DNA of 64,000 nt, taken from assembly GCF_000399665.1 (NCBI RefSeq), contig NZ_KB976985.1:58309-122308 (forward strand), read 5' to 3'. Under the pieces are notes generated by a model. It saw only the letters and a list, made by a program, of their open reading frames with translations, ran no database searches and was not told where the DNA came from. The position numbers were made by a program, and so were the translations under genes. Positions 1-8,913 of this stretch are shown piece after piece. The stretch is from Acinetobacter calcoaceticus ANC 3811 (lineage in GTDB: Bacteria > Pseudomonadota > Gammaproteobacteria > Pseudomonadales > Moraxellaceae). How positions within the stretch are numbered: position 1 is the stretch's first letter; every line of letters starts with the position of its first letter.

Positions 1-1
1 A

Positions 2-766
2 CAACAATGGGGCATTAACCTAATTTCAAGATCCCAAAGTGATATTGAGCTCACGACAACAGGTCAGCAATTATTGACCCATGTAAAAGAGCTATTGAGT
101 ATTTCCGATACCTTAGAAAAAGAAGTGGCTGCCATCCATGGTTTAAACGAAGGCACATTACGTATTGGTTCTTTTGGTGCTTCATCTTCCATTTATCTAT
201 TGCCTGAAATTTTAGAAACCTTTCGGCAACGCTACCCTAAAATCGAAATTTATATTGATGAAGGTGAAGATAAAGAAGTTGCTCAGTGGTTATTAGAACG
301 GCGTATAGAAGTCGGTTTTTTGATTATGCCAGATGAGCGATTCGATACGTTCCCGTTAATTGAAGACCGTTTTGTTGCGTTAATTCCTAGTCAATACCCG
401 CTCGCGCAACAACTCTATATTGATCCAGCACAACTAGAAAATTGCCCTTTCATCATGACGATGGCTGGGAGTAGATATCAGGTCGAATTAATTTTAAAAA
501 ACTTTAATGTGAAACCAGACATCAAATTTTATGTGTCACAAATTTTAAGTATCGTCAGCATGGTTCACAACCAGTTAGGGGTGTCCATTGTGTCTGATAT
601 GGTCATCACCAAAGAGTTACTCTCACTTTATCCAAACGTAGTTAAACGCCCTTTTAAACCGAATCTTAAACGTTCTATTGGACTGGCAGTGAAAAATAAA
701 AAGCATATGAGTCCTGCTGTGAAAGCATTTATAGAAGTTGCTCAAGAGGTTTGGTCAGATCATTAA
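2..766 (+). CDS. LysR-family transcriptional regulator, 5' end cut by the window
   Basis: The frame is open from the window edge. The first visible residues (WGINLISRSQSDIELTTTG) match the end of a LysR winged helix-turn-helix, where LysR proteins usually read 'LG..LF.R....LT..G'. The rest is the effector-binding domain, starting near GTLRIGSFG and running to the stop at 766. A TTG at 74 could be taken as a start, but the helix-turn-helix homology continues upstream of it, so the gene is truncated by the window rather than short. It should be a DNA-binding regulator with a small-molecule co-inducer. The target and ligand cannot be read from the window because the upstream neighbour is missing. 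Confidence 0.9.
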   Translation, partial: QQWGINLISRSQSDIELTTTGQQLLTHVKELLSISDTLEKEVAAIHGLNEGTLRIGSFGASSSIYLLPEILETFRQRYPKIEIYIDEGEDKEVAQWLLERRIEVGFLIMPDERFDTFPLIEDRFVALIPSQYPLAQQLYIDPAQLENCPFIMTMAGSRYQVELILKNFNVKPDIKFYVSQILSIVSMVHNQLGVSIVSDMVITKELLSLYPNVVKRPFKPNLKRSIGLAVKNKKHMSPAVKAFIEVAQEVWSDH

Positions 767-1038
767 ATGAATAAGAGCAATTTTTAAAACTTTAATAACG
801 AACTCTTTCAGGTCAATTTATCAGCGTATTAGATGACTTGTAACGTAAAAAGCGCCATAACTGCCCTATCTTGACTAAATCAACGCACCATTTATCGCCA
901 AAAACCACTTTTCCAATTCAAATTGGTGCATTTATTGCATATTCACTTTTATGCAATTGAGTTTGTTTAGACAAACTTAGGTTTTTAGATTCCTTAAATC
1001 TATTTTGGTGCAATTTACAGACCCAGATTTGTTCCAAA

Positions 1039-2256
1039 ATGGAATTTAGCACTTTTTTCGAGCATGCTATGCAAAATGTAGATCTATTTTTCTTATTACT
1101 TGGTGCTGTTTTGGTTCTTGCCATGCACGCAGGTTTTGCATTCTTGGAACTTGGTACGGTTCGCCATAAAAATCAGGTGAACGCGCTAAGTAAAATTCTG
1201 ACTGACTTTGCCCTCTCTGCAATCGCTTATTTCTTTGTTGGCTACTACATTTCCTATGGTCAGCACTTCTTCCATGATGGCACAAGCCTTGCGAGTGATC
1301 ATGGCTACAACCTCATGCGTTGCTTCTTTTTACTCACTTTTGCTGCAGCCATTCCTGCCATTATTTCAGGTGGTATTGCTGAGCGTGCAAAAATGCGTTC
1401 ACAAGCAATTGCGACACTCGCTTTAGTTGCGCTGGTGTATCCATTTTTCGAAGGCATGGTCTGGAATGGTAACTACGGTCTGCAAAAATGGTTAGAAGCA
1501 ACTTTTGGTGCAGCTTTTCACGACTTTGCAGGTTCAGTCGTGGTGCATGCTATGGGTGGTTGGATTGCACTTGCTGCCGTGATTTTATTGGGAGCACGTT
1601 CTGGTCGTTATAAGAAAGATGGTCGTGTAAGTGCTCACCCACCTTCTTCTATTCCGTTTTTGGCGCTTGGCTCATGGATTTTAATTGTAGGCTGGTTTGG
1701 CTTTAACGTGATGAGCGCGCAACGAGTTGATGCAATTTCAGGTCTGGTTGCAATTAACTCGCTCATGGCTATGGTCGGCGGAACAATTACAGCAAATGCG
1801 ATTGGGAAAAACGACCCTGGTTTCTTACACAACGGTCCACTTGCAGGCTTAGTCGCAATCTGTGCGGGTTCTGACATTGTTCATCCGGTCAGTGCGCTTG
1901 TTATTGGTGGTGCAGCTGGTGCAATGTTCGTGTACCTATTTACCTACACACAAAATAAACTCAAAGTAGATGATGTGTTGGGTGTATGGCCTTTACACGG
2001 CGTATGCGGCGCATTTGGTGGTATTGCAGTAGGTCTATTCGGCCAAAAATGGCTTGGTGGTTTAGGCGGTGTATCTTTTGCTTCACAGCTCATTGGTACA
2101 GTACTTGCGATTGCTATTGCGCTCGCTGGCGGCTTTATTGTTTACGGCTTACTCAAAGCAACTATTGGCATTCGTTTATCTCAAGAAGATGAGTTTAGAG
2201 GTGCAGATTTATCTATTCATAAAATTTCTGCAAACTCCGAAGAAGGTATGTTTTAA
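1039..2256 (+). CDS. amt: Ammonium transporter, Amt/MEP/Rh family
   Basis: 405 residues with about eleven hydrophobic segments, as expected for an inner-membrane ammonium channel. The pore markers of the family are visible: Asp162 and His170 in DFAGSVVVHAMGG, and the second pore histidine His320 in DDVLGVWPLHGVCG. These correspond to the Asp160 and twin His168/His318 of E. coli AmtB. Amt channels import ammonium and in many bacteria are gated by the PII protein GlnK. No glnK lies next to it here, so PII control cannot be inferred from context. The mature protein lacks an obvious cleavable signal peptide. The ATG at 1039 has no strong Shine-Dalgarno sequence, so the exact start is somewhat uncertain. 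Confidence 0.93.
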   Translation: MEFSTFFEHAMQNVDLFFLLLGAVLVLAMHAGFAFLELGTVRHKNQVNALSKILTDFALSAIAYFFVGYYISYGQHFFHDGTSLASDHGYNLMRCFFLLTFAAAIPAIISGGIAERAKMRSQAIATLALVALVYPFFEGMVWNGNYGLQKWLEATFGAAFHDFAGSVVVHAMGGWIALAAVILLGARSGRYKKDGRVSAHPPSSIPFLALGSWILIVGWFGFNVMSAQRVDAISGLVAINSLMAMVGGTITANAIGKNDPGFLHNGPLAGLVAICAGSDIVHPVSALVIGGAAGAMFVYLFTYTQNKLKVDDVLGVWPLHGVCGAFGGIAVGLFGQKWLGGLGGVSFASQLIGTVLAIAIALAGGFIVYGLLKATIGIRLSQEDEFRGADLSIHKISANSEEGMF

Positions 2257-2266
2257 CTCAACAATT

Positions 2267-2296
2267 GATAAGCAGGATCAAAATATCCTGCTTATC
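2267..2296 (+). terminator. Hairpin downstream of amt
   Basis: A perfect 12-bp inverted repeat (gataagcaggat / atcctgcttatc) with a 6-nt loop lies 10 nt after the amt stop. The following T-run is weak (attacgtttt), so it may be a modest terminator or a 3'-stabilising hairpin. Confidence 0.6.
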
Positions 2297-2495
2297 ATTA
2301 CGTTTTAAAGCCTTTGCTCACCCAAATTAATTAAAAAAAATTAAAATTTTTTCTAAACAAATAATATATACCTATGAATTATAAATATAATTTTTAATTA
2401 TTAACTTTATTTCAACATTAAATTTTGTTTAGTTTAAGAACAATTTAAGTTTTATTTTATGTAATGCCTTCAACTCACACTCAAATTGATGTTGC

Positions 2496-3197
2496 ATGGC
2501 AATGAACCAACAAAAACAATTTTTTCAACTTCAGCTTATTTTTCTTGCCCTTAGTTTTTTTATACTTTTATTTATATTTCCAGTGGGTGGGAAAATTGAT
2601 ATGTATTTCATCCACCCTTGGATGGATTCAACAGGTCATTTCTTTAATCGGGACAATTGGTATCTTGTCAGGGTAAACCATGAAATCGTAAAACAAATCA
2701 TTACTACCGTTTATGTGATCTTTTTATTTCTGTGGATTGCGTCATTCAAAGTAGAAAAATTGAAACTTTATCGCTGGCAATATGGCTATATGTTTTTTGT
2801 CAGCATGATTGGTAGCGGTGTAGTTGGCCTATTAAAATCACAATCTGCTCACGCTTGCCCTTGGAATATGATTCATCCGACTGCTTTAAGCTATGTGTGG
2901 GACTTTACCTCTACACATGGTCATTGCTTTCCTGGTGGTCACGCAAGTGCAGGCTTTATTTTGATGACAGGCTTTTTTGTTTATCGCCTTGAGCAACCCA
3001 AGCGAGCTTATTTTTATCTCATCGCAGGCATTATCTTAGGCTTTCTGATGGGCTGGGGACAAATGATGCGTGGCGCCCATTTCCTTAGCCACAATTTATG
3101 GACTGGCTGGGTCGTTTGGGCAGTGAATATTTTATTTTATAAAATTTGTATTCACCGCTTTGAGTTTGAAAAACGAATCAAACAAGAACTTGTTTAA
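2496..3197 (+). CDS. PAP2-superfamily membrane phosphatase
   Basis: 233 residues with about six membrane segments. PAP2-like signatures appear in order: KSQSAHACPW near residue 114, HGHCFPGGHAS near 141-151 with His149, and RGAHFLSHNLW near 192-202. The family hydrolyses phosphate esters of lipids such as phosphatidic acid, undecaprenyl diphosphate or lipid A. The variant motifs (GGH in place of SGH, SHNLW at the end) fit the COG3907-type subgroup rather than classical LpxE. It converges on pmrB with one base between the stops, and both ends share one hairpin. A role in lipid A or carrier-lipid dephosphorylation beside a lipid A modification locus is attractive but is only inferred from position. 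An alternative start is the ATG at 2502. Confidence 0.8.
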   Translation: MAMNQQKQFFQLQLIFLALSFFILLFIFPVGGKIDMYFIHPWMDSTGHFFNRDNWYLVRVNHEIVKQIITTVYVIFLFLWIASFKVEKLKLYRWQYGYMFFVSMIGSGVVGLLKSQSAHACPWNMIHPTALSYVWDFTSTHGHCFPGGHASAGFILMTGFFVYRLEQPKRAYFYLIAGIILGFLMGWGQMMRGAHFLSHNLWTGWVVWAVNILFYKICIHRFEFEKRIKQELV

Positions 3198-3209
3198 ATC
3201 AAGTTCTTG
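3183..3209. terminator. Shared hairpin across the convergent PAP2 and pmrB stops
   Basis: A perfect 10-bp inverted repeat (caagaacttg / caagttcttg) with a 7-nt loop contains both stop codons. It could end transcription from both sides, although the flanking T-runs are weak. Confidence 0.5.
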
Positions 3210-4533
3210 CTTCATGAATATGTAGAGCTTTAGGCAGTTTAACTAAAACAGAAAGTCCGCCAAGTTCTAAGCTTCGATCTAGTGTCAAAGTTCCGCCTAA
3301 ACGCTGAGTCGCTCGGTCAACAATTGATAAACCTAAGCCACTGCCCACTTCAAGGTGGTGGTGTACACGATAAAAACGCTTTAAAACCTTATCGTAATTT
3401 TCAGGGTCAATTCCTGCACCGCTATCTTCAATTTGTATACACGCATCGCCATCTGTAGCAGTAAAGACTGAAATATTAATCATTCCTTCATGAGGCGTGT
3501 ATTTAATTGCATTATCAATTAAGTTAAAAATAATTGAGTGTACTGTTGGCTCAACACTATGCATTTCAATAGGTTCATTGCGGACAAACCCTAGATCAAT
3601 ATCTTTTTGCATAGCTAAATTAACAAGCTGTTCAACACAATTTAAAGCGACATCATTGAGTTGAAAAGTTCTGGTCGGTTCAATCACACTTAAAGACACA
3701 TCTTGCTTAGCCAAAGCCAAAAGCTGTGTGACCAAATGCTGAATACGCGCTAATCCTTTACTTAAGTTTTGCAGCGCTTCATGCTCAGGAAATTGACTGA
3801 TTAAAATCTTGGTTTGTAAATTTAAAGCTGTGACAGGAGTCCGAAGTTCATGAGCAGCATCTGCAATAAATTGTTTTTGCTCATTTTGAGCTTTAGAAAT
3901 ACGCTCAAACAAACGATTCATTTCATCAATAGTTGGTAATAACTCTTGAGGATAGTCTAAAACTTCAATGGGTGCTAACTCTTCTGAATCGCGTTCCTTC
4001 AGCTCATTTTTGAAGTCATCTATTGGCTTTAAACCTCGACCAATAATTGCAGCTAAAGCAAAAATCGCAAATGGCAAAATAATTAAATACGGAATAAACA
4101 TACTTCCTGCGAGTTCCCAAGCAAAAGCTTCACGAACTCGTTCTTGTTGACTAACCTGAATCTGGTAATCTTTTAAAGGCAAAACGTAAGTTCTCACGAC
4201 GCCTTGGCTGGTTTTATGCGAGTAAAAACCCGCTTGGGTAACTGGTGCAACCAACAGATGCAAATGATGAGATAAATGGGCCTGATCTTTATAAGCCCAA
4301 ATATCTAAAAACAAATCTTCTTCATGATAAGTTCTGTGTAAATCGAACTTACTACTTACAGTCCTTAAAGGATATTCAGCTGTTCGTTCAGCTAAATACT
4401 GCATTTGAGTATCTAAAATTTCATCAACTTCTTGAAGTGCAACCTTATAGGCACTAAAAATTAATATACAACCTAAGACAACACTGAAAATTGAGGTGCC
4501 CCAAATTAGTCGTTTCTTTAATGAATAATGCAC
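3199..4533 (-). CDS. pmrB: Sensor histidine kinase PmrB
   Basis: 444 residues: a transmembrane segment near 10-30, a periplasmic sensor loop of about 110 residues, a second transmembrane segment near 143-165, a HAMP-like linker, then the kinase core. The phosphoacceptor is His228 in the H-box AAHELRTP. The N box is NLIDNAIKYTP (near 337-347), and the G boxes are DSGAGID and GSGLGLSI. PmrB phosphorylates PmrA and thereby controls pmrC-dependent phosphoethanolamine addition to lipid A, the main chromosomal route to colistin resistance in Acinetobacter. At positions where resistance substitutions have been reported in A. baumannii (Pro170, Ala227, Pro233, Thr235, Arg263), this sequence carries the residues I recall as wild type. 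It is the last gene of pmrCAB, 30 bp behind pmrA. Confidence 0.96.
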   Translation of the reverse strand: MHYSLKKRLIWGTSIFSVVLGCILIFSAYKVALQEVDEILDTQMQYLAERTAEYPLRTVSSKFDLHRTYHEEDLFLDIWAYKDQAHLSHHLHLLVAPVTQAGFYSHKTSQGVVRTYVLPLKDYQIQVSQQERVREAFAWELAGSMFIPYLIILPFAIFALAAIIGRGLKPIDDFKNELKERDSEELAPIEVLDYPQELLPTIDEMNRLFERISKAQNEQKQFIADAAHELRTPVTALNLQTKILISQFPEHEALQNLSKGLARIQHLVTQLLALAKQDVSLSVIEPTRTFQLNDVALNCVEQLVNLAMQKDIDLGFVRNEPIEMHSVEPTVHSIIFNLIDNAIKYTPHEGMINISVFTATDGDACIQIEDSGAGIDPENYDKVLKRFYRVHHHLEVGSGLGLSIVDRATQRLGGTLTLDRSLELGGLSVLVKLPKALHIHEART

Positions 4534-4563
4534 TTTTATAAAGTTCCAAAATTGAAGCGAGGA

Positions 4564-5232
4564 TTACCCTAAACGGTAACCCAACCCTCGAATAGTTCGA
4601 ATAAAGTCTTTTCCAAGTTTAGCTCTCAAGTGATGCACATATACTTCAATTGTATTACTGGTCACTTCACTATCGAAATCATATAACTTATCTTCCAGAT
4701 TTGCTTTAGAAAAGATTTTATTTGGATGGCTCATTAAAGGAATAAGAATCGCCCATTCACGGTTCGACAAATCAATCCGTTGGCCTTTAAAGGTTGCAAT
4801 ATGTTGTTCAACATTTAAAACCAAATCGCCATTTTGTAAAAGTTGCTCATGATTCGCAAGCTGAGCCTCTACTCCAGTACGACGCAATAGCGCATGAATA
4901 CGGGCAAGTAACTCATCAAATTCGTATGGTTTAATTAAGTAATCATCTGCGCCGTGGTTTAATCCATCCACGCGGTTTTGTAGCTGGTCTCTTGCCGAAA
5001 TGATTAAAACTGGAGTGACAGCTCTTTGACGGATTTGCTTTAAGACCTGCATACCATCCATCATCGGCAAACCTAAGTCTAATAAAATGATATCAAACTT
5101 ATTTTTGGCCAAGTGAGCCAGACCATCCAAGCCATTATTGACCCATTCCACCTCAAATTGATGATATTGCAGCAACGTTATTGTTGACTCAGCAATCATA
5201 AAATCATCTTCAATCATTAAGATTTTTGTCAT
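4564..5232 (-). CDS. pmrA: Response regulator PmrA
   Basis: 222 residues of the OmpR/PhoB class. The receiver domain (1-115) has the acidic pair Glu8-Asp9-Asp10, the phosphoacceptor Asp52 (LLDLGLP) and Lys101 (IKPYEF). A winged-helix DNA-binding domain follows (about 125-222, ending RTIRGLGYRLG). In Acinetobacter it is phosphorylated by PmrB and activates the pmrCAB operon. It sits 14 bp downstream of pmrC and 30 bp upstream of pmrB, so all three are probably co-transcribed. Met12 and Pro102, where resistance substitutions are known in A. baumannii, are unchanged here. Confidence 0.96.
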   Translation of the reverse strand: MTKILMIEDDFMIAESTITLLQYHQFEVEWVNNGLDGLAHLAKNKFDIILLDLGLPMMDGMQVLKQIRQRAVTPVLIISARDQLQNRVDGLNHGADDYLIKPYEFDELLARIHALLRRTGVEAQLANHEQLLQNGDLVLNVEQHIATFKGQRIDLSNREWAILIPLMSHPNKIFSKANLEDKLYDFDSEVTSNTIEVYVHHLRAKLGKDFIRTIRGLGYRLG

Positions 5233-5246
5233 GTTCTAAGCTCGCT

Positions 5247-6896
5247 TTAATTCACATGGGCACAAGAGTGCAACATGTCCAGTTGAGGGTTAATGACCTG
5301 AGTTTTCACATCCAGCATACTTAACAAACTTGGGAATAAATTATCCTGACTTAACTTTTGTTTGGTTTGTTGGTTTAAACAATTTACTTGAGCAAGATTC
5401 TGTTGTTTCCAGTTATCAGAGAACCACATAATCATTGGTACATGTGTTTGTTGAGTTGGTGCGATTGAGTAAGGCGCCCCATGCAAATACATACCATGCT
5501 CACCAGTTGATTCGCCATGATCAGATAAATACCATAACCCAGTTTGATATTTCGATACTTCTTTTAGATTATTAATCATTTGGCTTAATACATGGTCTGT
5601 ATATACGATTGTATTATCATAGCTATTTACTAATTCGGTTGGAGAACAGCCCTGTATCGCATTAGTATCGCAAGTCGGTTTAAACTTTTGATATTCCGCA
5701 GGCGCACGCTTGTAATACGCAGGTCCATGACTACCCATCTGATGCAAAACAATTAGGCGCGGACGCGTGTCTTCTTTCGGAATAGTAGCTAAATATTCAT
5801 TTAAGCTATCTATTAAAAGACCATCCAAGCATTCATCATCTTTACACCATTTTTGCTTTAACTTTTCTGATATTTGATATTGCTCAACACGATCACATGC
5901 GCCTTTACAACCAGAATTATTATCAATCCAAGTGACTTGGTAACCCGCACGCTTTGCAATGTCCAATAGACCTTCACGATGACTTGCTAACTGTTCATCA
6001 TAATTAGAACGTGACATCCCAGAGAACATACATGGAACTGAAACAGCAGTGGCTGTACCACACGAACTTACTTGAGAAAAATTCAAAATATCTTGTTTAG
6101 AAAGCTCTGGATTCGTATTTTTAGCATATCCATTGAGTGAGAAGCTTTCCGCACGAGCCGTTTCACCTAAAACAAGTACCATGAGTTTAGGTAAACTTTT
6201 TTGCGCTGACTGAACCTGATGAGCATCTTCACCATATTTCACAAGAGGAAGATTCTTCTTAGGTGCCTTTTTATGATAATAAGACATCAAAGAAGAAATG
6301 GTGTTTTGAGGAGAGATCATACCTTTTAAATCACGATGCTCTCTAAAGATTGCTGCAAAATCAACATAATATGTAAATAACAGACCGCCTACAAGTGCGA
6401 AGGCAATAGCTATAGATAATACTTTTTTAAGTAAAAGAGGAACTAGTTTTTCTTTTTTGATCTTTACCTGAGTAATCAAGAAAATAGGTAAAACAACAAA
6501 GAAAACTGTCCAAAGTCCAAAGCGTAATGAAACTAAATCAGAAACCTCCGATACATCTGTTTGTATCATATTTTGAATCTGATCAGGCGATATGATTACA
6601 CCTAAGGTATTGACAAAATAAGAGCTAAAACCACCAATGAAGACCAGCAAAATTGCAAAAAACTTGGCCGTCCACTTCCAGTTTAGAATCTGTAATAGTG
6701 CGTAATAAGCAGCAATAAGAATAACAACTGTAGCTGCTAAAAATAGAATAGCCTTTACTCCAAAATATGGAGTTAAAAGATGTACTTTGTTATAAAAACC
6801 AATATTTAGAATTGCACCTAACCAAATGGCTATAATGAAATTAAACATAAACAGTGAAATCTGTTTATTTTTTAAGGTAGAAAAAAAATTCAGCAT
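5247..6896 (-). CDS. pmrC: Lipid A phosphoethanolamine transferase PmrC (EptA family)
   Basis: 549 residues: five N-terminal membrane helices (about 15-180), then a periplasmic alkaline-phosphatase-fold catalytic domain. The metal ligand Glu245 lies in LVLGETARAE, and the nucleophile Thr281 in SSCGTATAVSVPCMFSG. A further metal-site motif is YLSDHGES. Several cysteines in the catalytic domain (for example SGCKGAC and KDDECLD) are positioned as in EptA disulphides. The enzyme transfers phosphoethanolamine from phosphatidylethanolamine to lipid A phosphates, which lowers polymyxin binding. It is the first gene of pmrCAB. The sequence before the ATG (ttccccccaag) has no good Shine-Dalgarno match, so translation may be weak or the start slightly different. 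Confidence 0.95.
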   Translation of the reverse strand: MLNFFSTLKNKQISLFMFNFIIAIWLGAILNIGFYNKVHLLTPYFGVKAILFLAATVVILIAAYYALLQILNWKWTAKFFAILLVFIGGFSSYFVNTLGVIISPDQIQNMIQTDVSEVSDLVSLRFGLWTVFFVVLPIFLITQVKIKKEKLVPLLLKKVLSIAIAFALVGGLLFTYYVDFAAIFREHRDLKGMISPQNTISSLMSYYHKKAPKKNLPLVKYGEDAHQVQSAQKSLPKLMVLVLGETARAESFSLNGYAKNTNPELSKQDILNFSQVSSCGTATAVSVPCMFSGMSRSNYDEQLASHREGLLDIAKRAGYQVTWIDNNSGCKGACDRVEQYQISEKLKQKWCKDDECLDGLLIDSLNEYLATIPKEDTRPRLIVLHQMGSHGPAYYKRAPAEYQKFKPTCDTNAIQGCSPTELVNSYDNTIVYTDHVLSQMINNLKEVSKYQTGLWYLSDHGESTGEHGMYLHGAPYSIAPTQQTHVPMIMWFSDNWKQQNLAQVNCLNQQTKQKLSQDNLFPSLLSMLDVKTQVINPQLDMLHSCAHVN

Positions 6897-7020
6897 CTTG
6901 GGGGGAACTACAATCTTTTTATGATGCTTTACTGTAGAAATTGAAACTTAAAAATGACTTAAATAAAAAATGATCTAATACATAAATCTTAAAAAATACT
7001 TATTTCAAAATTTTTCTAAT

Positions 7021-7054
7021 AAAAAGACGAGGTTAAATTTAACCTCGTCTTTTT
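7021..7054 (-). terminator. Terminator of the dcaP-like gene
   Basis: A perfect palindrome centred between 7037 and 7038 (aaaaagacgaggttaaa and its complement) is flanked by T-runs on both strands. It lies 24 bp beyond the porin stop and could also insulate the pmrC promoter region at 6897-7020. Confidence 0.85.
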
Positions 7055-7077
7055 TGATTTTTAACTAAATGTAGGTT

Positions 7078-8376
7078 TTAGAAACTATATTTAGCCATTA
7101 AACCAACACGGTTATCTTTGTAAGACTTACCTTCAAAGGTATCACGCTTACCGTTAACGTACTCTAGACCCAAATCAATTGGTTTAACTGGTGAGTAAAT
7201 TACGTTAAGCCATGCTTGTTGAACTTTTTCATTTGCAGAGGCATTTAATCTTGCAAAATCAGTACCGTCATCAGCGAACTGAGCACCATAAGCTAGAGTA
7301 GAACGTAAGTTAGGTAAAATCTTATAAGTTCCACCCACTTGTACTGCTACAAATTTATTCTGCTCAATAGAATTACCTTCTACTGCGTAAGGAGTGTTAC
7401 TACCATATAAGTAACTATTATCACCTACAACATATGATGCATCAGCAAAGAGTTTTAAAGGATCAGATACTTTAAAATCAGTACCTACAGCTACGCCCCA
7501 ACCAATTTTATCATCATCAGCAAGCTGTGATTTATAATTTTCAACTAATGCACGAGCTGAAGCAGAACCTCTGCCATCTGCATAGCCTTGAGTGATTTTA
7601 GCAGTTAATGCAGGTAGGCTATACTTAATACTATCGCCTGTTACTGAAGTAGTGCTATCACCTTTTTCAGCAGAAACAAATAATTGCGTAGTTGGACCTA
7701 ACTTGTAGTTATAACGTACTTGAGGTACACGTTTAGTACCGCCACCAATGTTGGTCGAGAAATCGATCATTTCTGGTGCATGGTTAGCTAAGAAGTTTGA
7801 AGTTGTTTGACCAAACAACCAGTTGTTATATGTTACATACGCATGACGAACACGCAATGAGCCATTTGAATCTGTTGTTGAACCAGCAAAGTCGACTTCG
7901 AGTTTACCACCAACTTTGGCATCATTTACTGGAGCAGTAAAATCTAAACCAAGGCGTGTCGTTTTAGCAGTCGCACGTAATTTATCATGCGTTTTACCAT
8001 CTGACTTACTTACATCACCAAAGTCGTTATCCGCACCTTCAATAATATAGTTAGCGTCACCACGAACAAAACCATATAGGTTCACATCAGCGCCAGCTTT
8101 AGATTTAAATCCTGCTAACGGCGAAACTGGTGCAGCAACTGGTTGTGCCTTAACTTCAGCTAACTGTACTTGCTGTTGTTGCTGTACTTGCTGCTGTTGT
8201 TGCTGCACTTGGCTTTGTTGTTGAATTAAAGCTTTTAAAGCTTCAACTTCTTTACGAAGCTGTTGAATTTCCGCTTTGTCGGAAGTCGCAGCATGTGCCC
8301 CACTCATCATTAAAGCTGTAACTGTAAGAGCTAAACTTTTAACAACGAAAGATTTACGATTAAGGAATAGATCCAT
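7078..8376 (-). CDS. dcaP: DcaP-like trimeric outer-membrane porin
   Basis: 432 residues from the ATG at 8376. That start is preferred over the upstream in-frame TTG at 8388 because the Shine-Dalgarno GGAG overlaps the extra codons, 8 nt before the ATG. The order is: signal peptide ending near SGAHA (about 1-29), a coiled coil (EIQQLRKEVEALKALIQQ) running into a glutamine-rich tract (about 45-70), then a beta-barrel from about residue 90 to a C-terminal phenylalanine (GLMAKYSF), as in outer-membrane proteins. The DcaP family in Acinetobacter takes up dicarboxylic acids and other negatively charged compounds. The periplasmic coiled coil probably helps trimerise it or anchor it near peptidoglycan. 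Confidence 0.88.
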   Translation of the reverse strand: MDLFLNRKSFVVKSLALTVTALMMSGAHAATSDKAEIQQLRKEVEALKALIQQQSQVQQQQQQVQQQQQVQLAEVKAQPVAAPVSPLAGFKSKAGADVNLYGFVRGDANYIIEGADNDFGDVSKSDGKTHDKLRATAKTTRLGLDFTAPVNDAKVGGKLEVDFAGSTTDSNGSLRVRHAYVTYNNWLFGQTTSNFLANHAPEMIDFSTNIGGGTKRVPQVRYNYKLGPTTQLFVSAEKGDSTTSVTGDSIKYSLPALTAKITQGYADGRGSASARALVENYKSQLADDDKIGWGVAVGTDFKVSDPLKLFADASYVVGDNSYLYGSNTPYAVEGNSIEQNKFVAVQVGGTYKILPNLRSTLAYGAQFADDGTDFARLNASANEKVQQAWLNVIYSPVKPIDLGLEYVNGKRDTFEGKSYKDNRVGLMAKYSF

Positions 8377-8913
8377 CAAAAACTCCAAAAATATATTTTA
8401 TGTTGCCTATCCATGCCAAGTTGATTTACGCCATTAAATTAGGGGGCTAAAAAATCAACTCTCCTCCACTTTGGTTACATTAATTTTATTACCGCAACCA
8501 AAACCAATTTCAACGTTATGCAAGACCAAAACCAATAACCAAAGACATAAAAAATATACTTTGACTTACAGATTTTTACCTTAACTTCATGTTGTAACGA
8601 ATCCTACACAACTCTCTTATCTTATAGAATGATTAAATCGTTATTTCATTATTCTTTTTTAGACTTTAGGCTAATATCCAATCTACTTGAACATTTTTCT
8701 ACCCATTTTAATTGATTCACATGATTTTTCTTGTTAACGAAATCCATTTTTACTCCAGTTAGCTTCCATTTGCTACCCAAACAAGATGGCACAATTAATA
8801 GCGCATTTAAATAGCTAAAAACATACATTTTTAAAAACATAGACAAAGGTAGTAGATAATGACTAGATCACTCCTTAATCGATATTAAATTTCTTTATTT
8901 CATTTAGTTAAGA
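8377..8913. other. Intergenic stretch between the DcaP-like and permease genes
   Basis: 537 bp. The right part has a minus-strand reading frame (8649-8846) whose second methionine begins a short hydrophobic stretch ending in IVPSC, vaguely like a small lipoprotein. It lacks a clear ribosome binding site and no family was recognised, so it is not called as a gene. The left part must hold the dcaP promoter. No repeats or RNA genes were seen. Confidence 0.4.

Noticed and set aside
5247..6896. Acquired mcr-type gene
   Set aside because: The gene is in the native pmrCAB order with matching composition and no mobile element nearby; it is the chromosomal pmrC.
8649..8846. 65-codon minus-strand frame with a weak lipobox
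   Set aside because: No ribosome binding site or family; kept only as a comment on the intergenic region.
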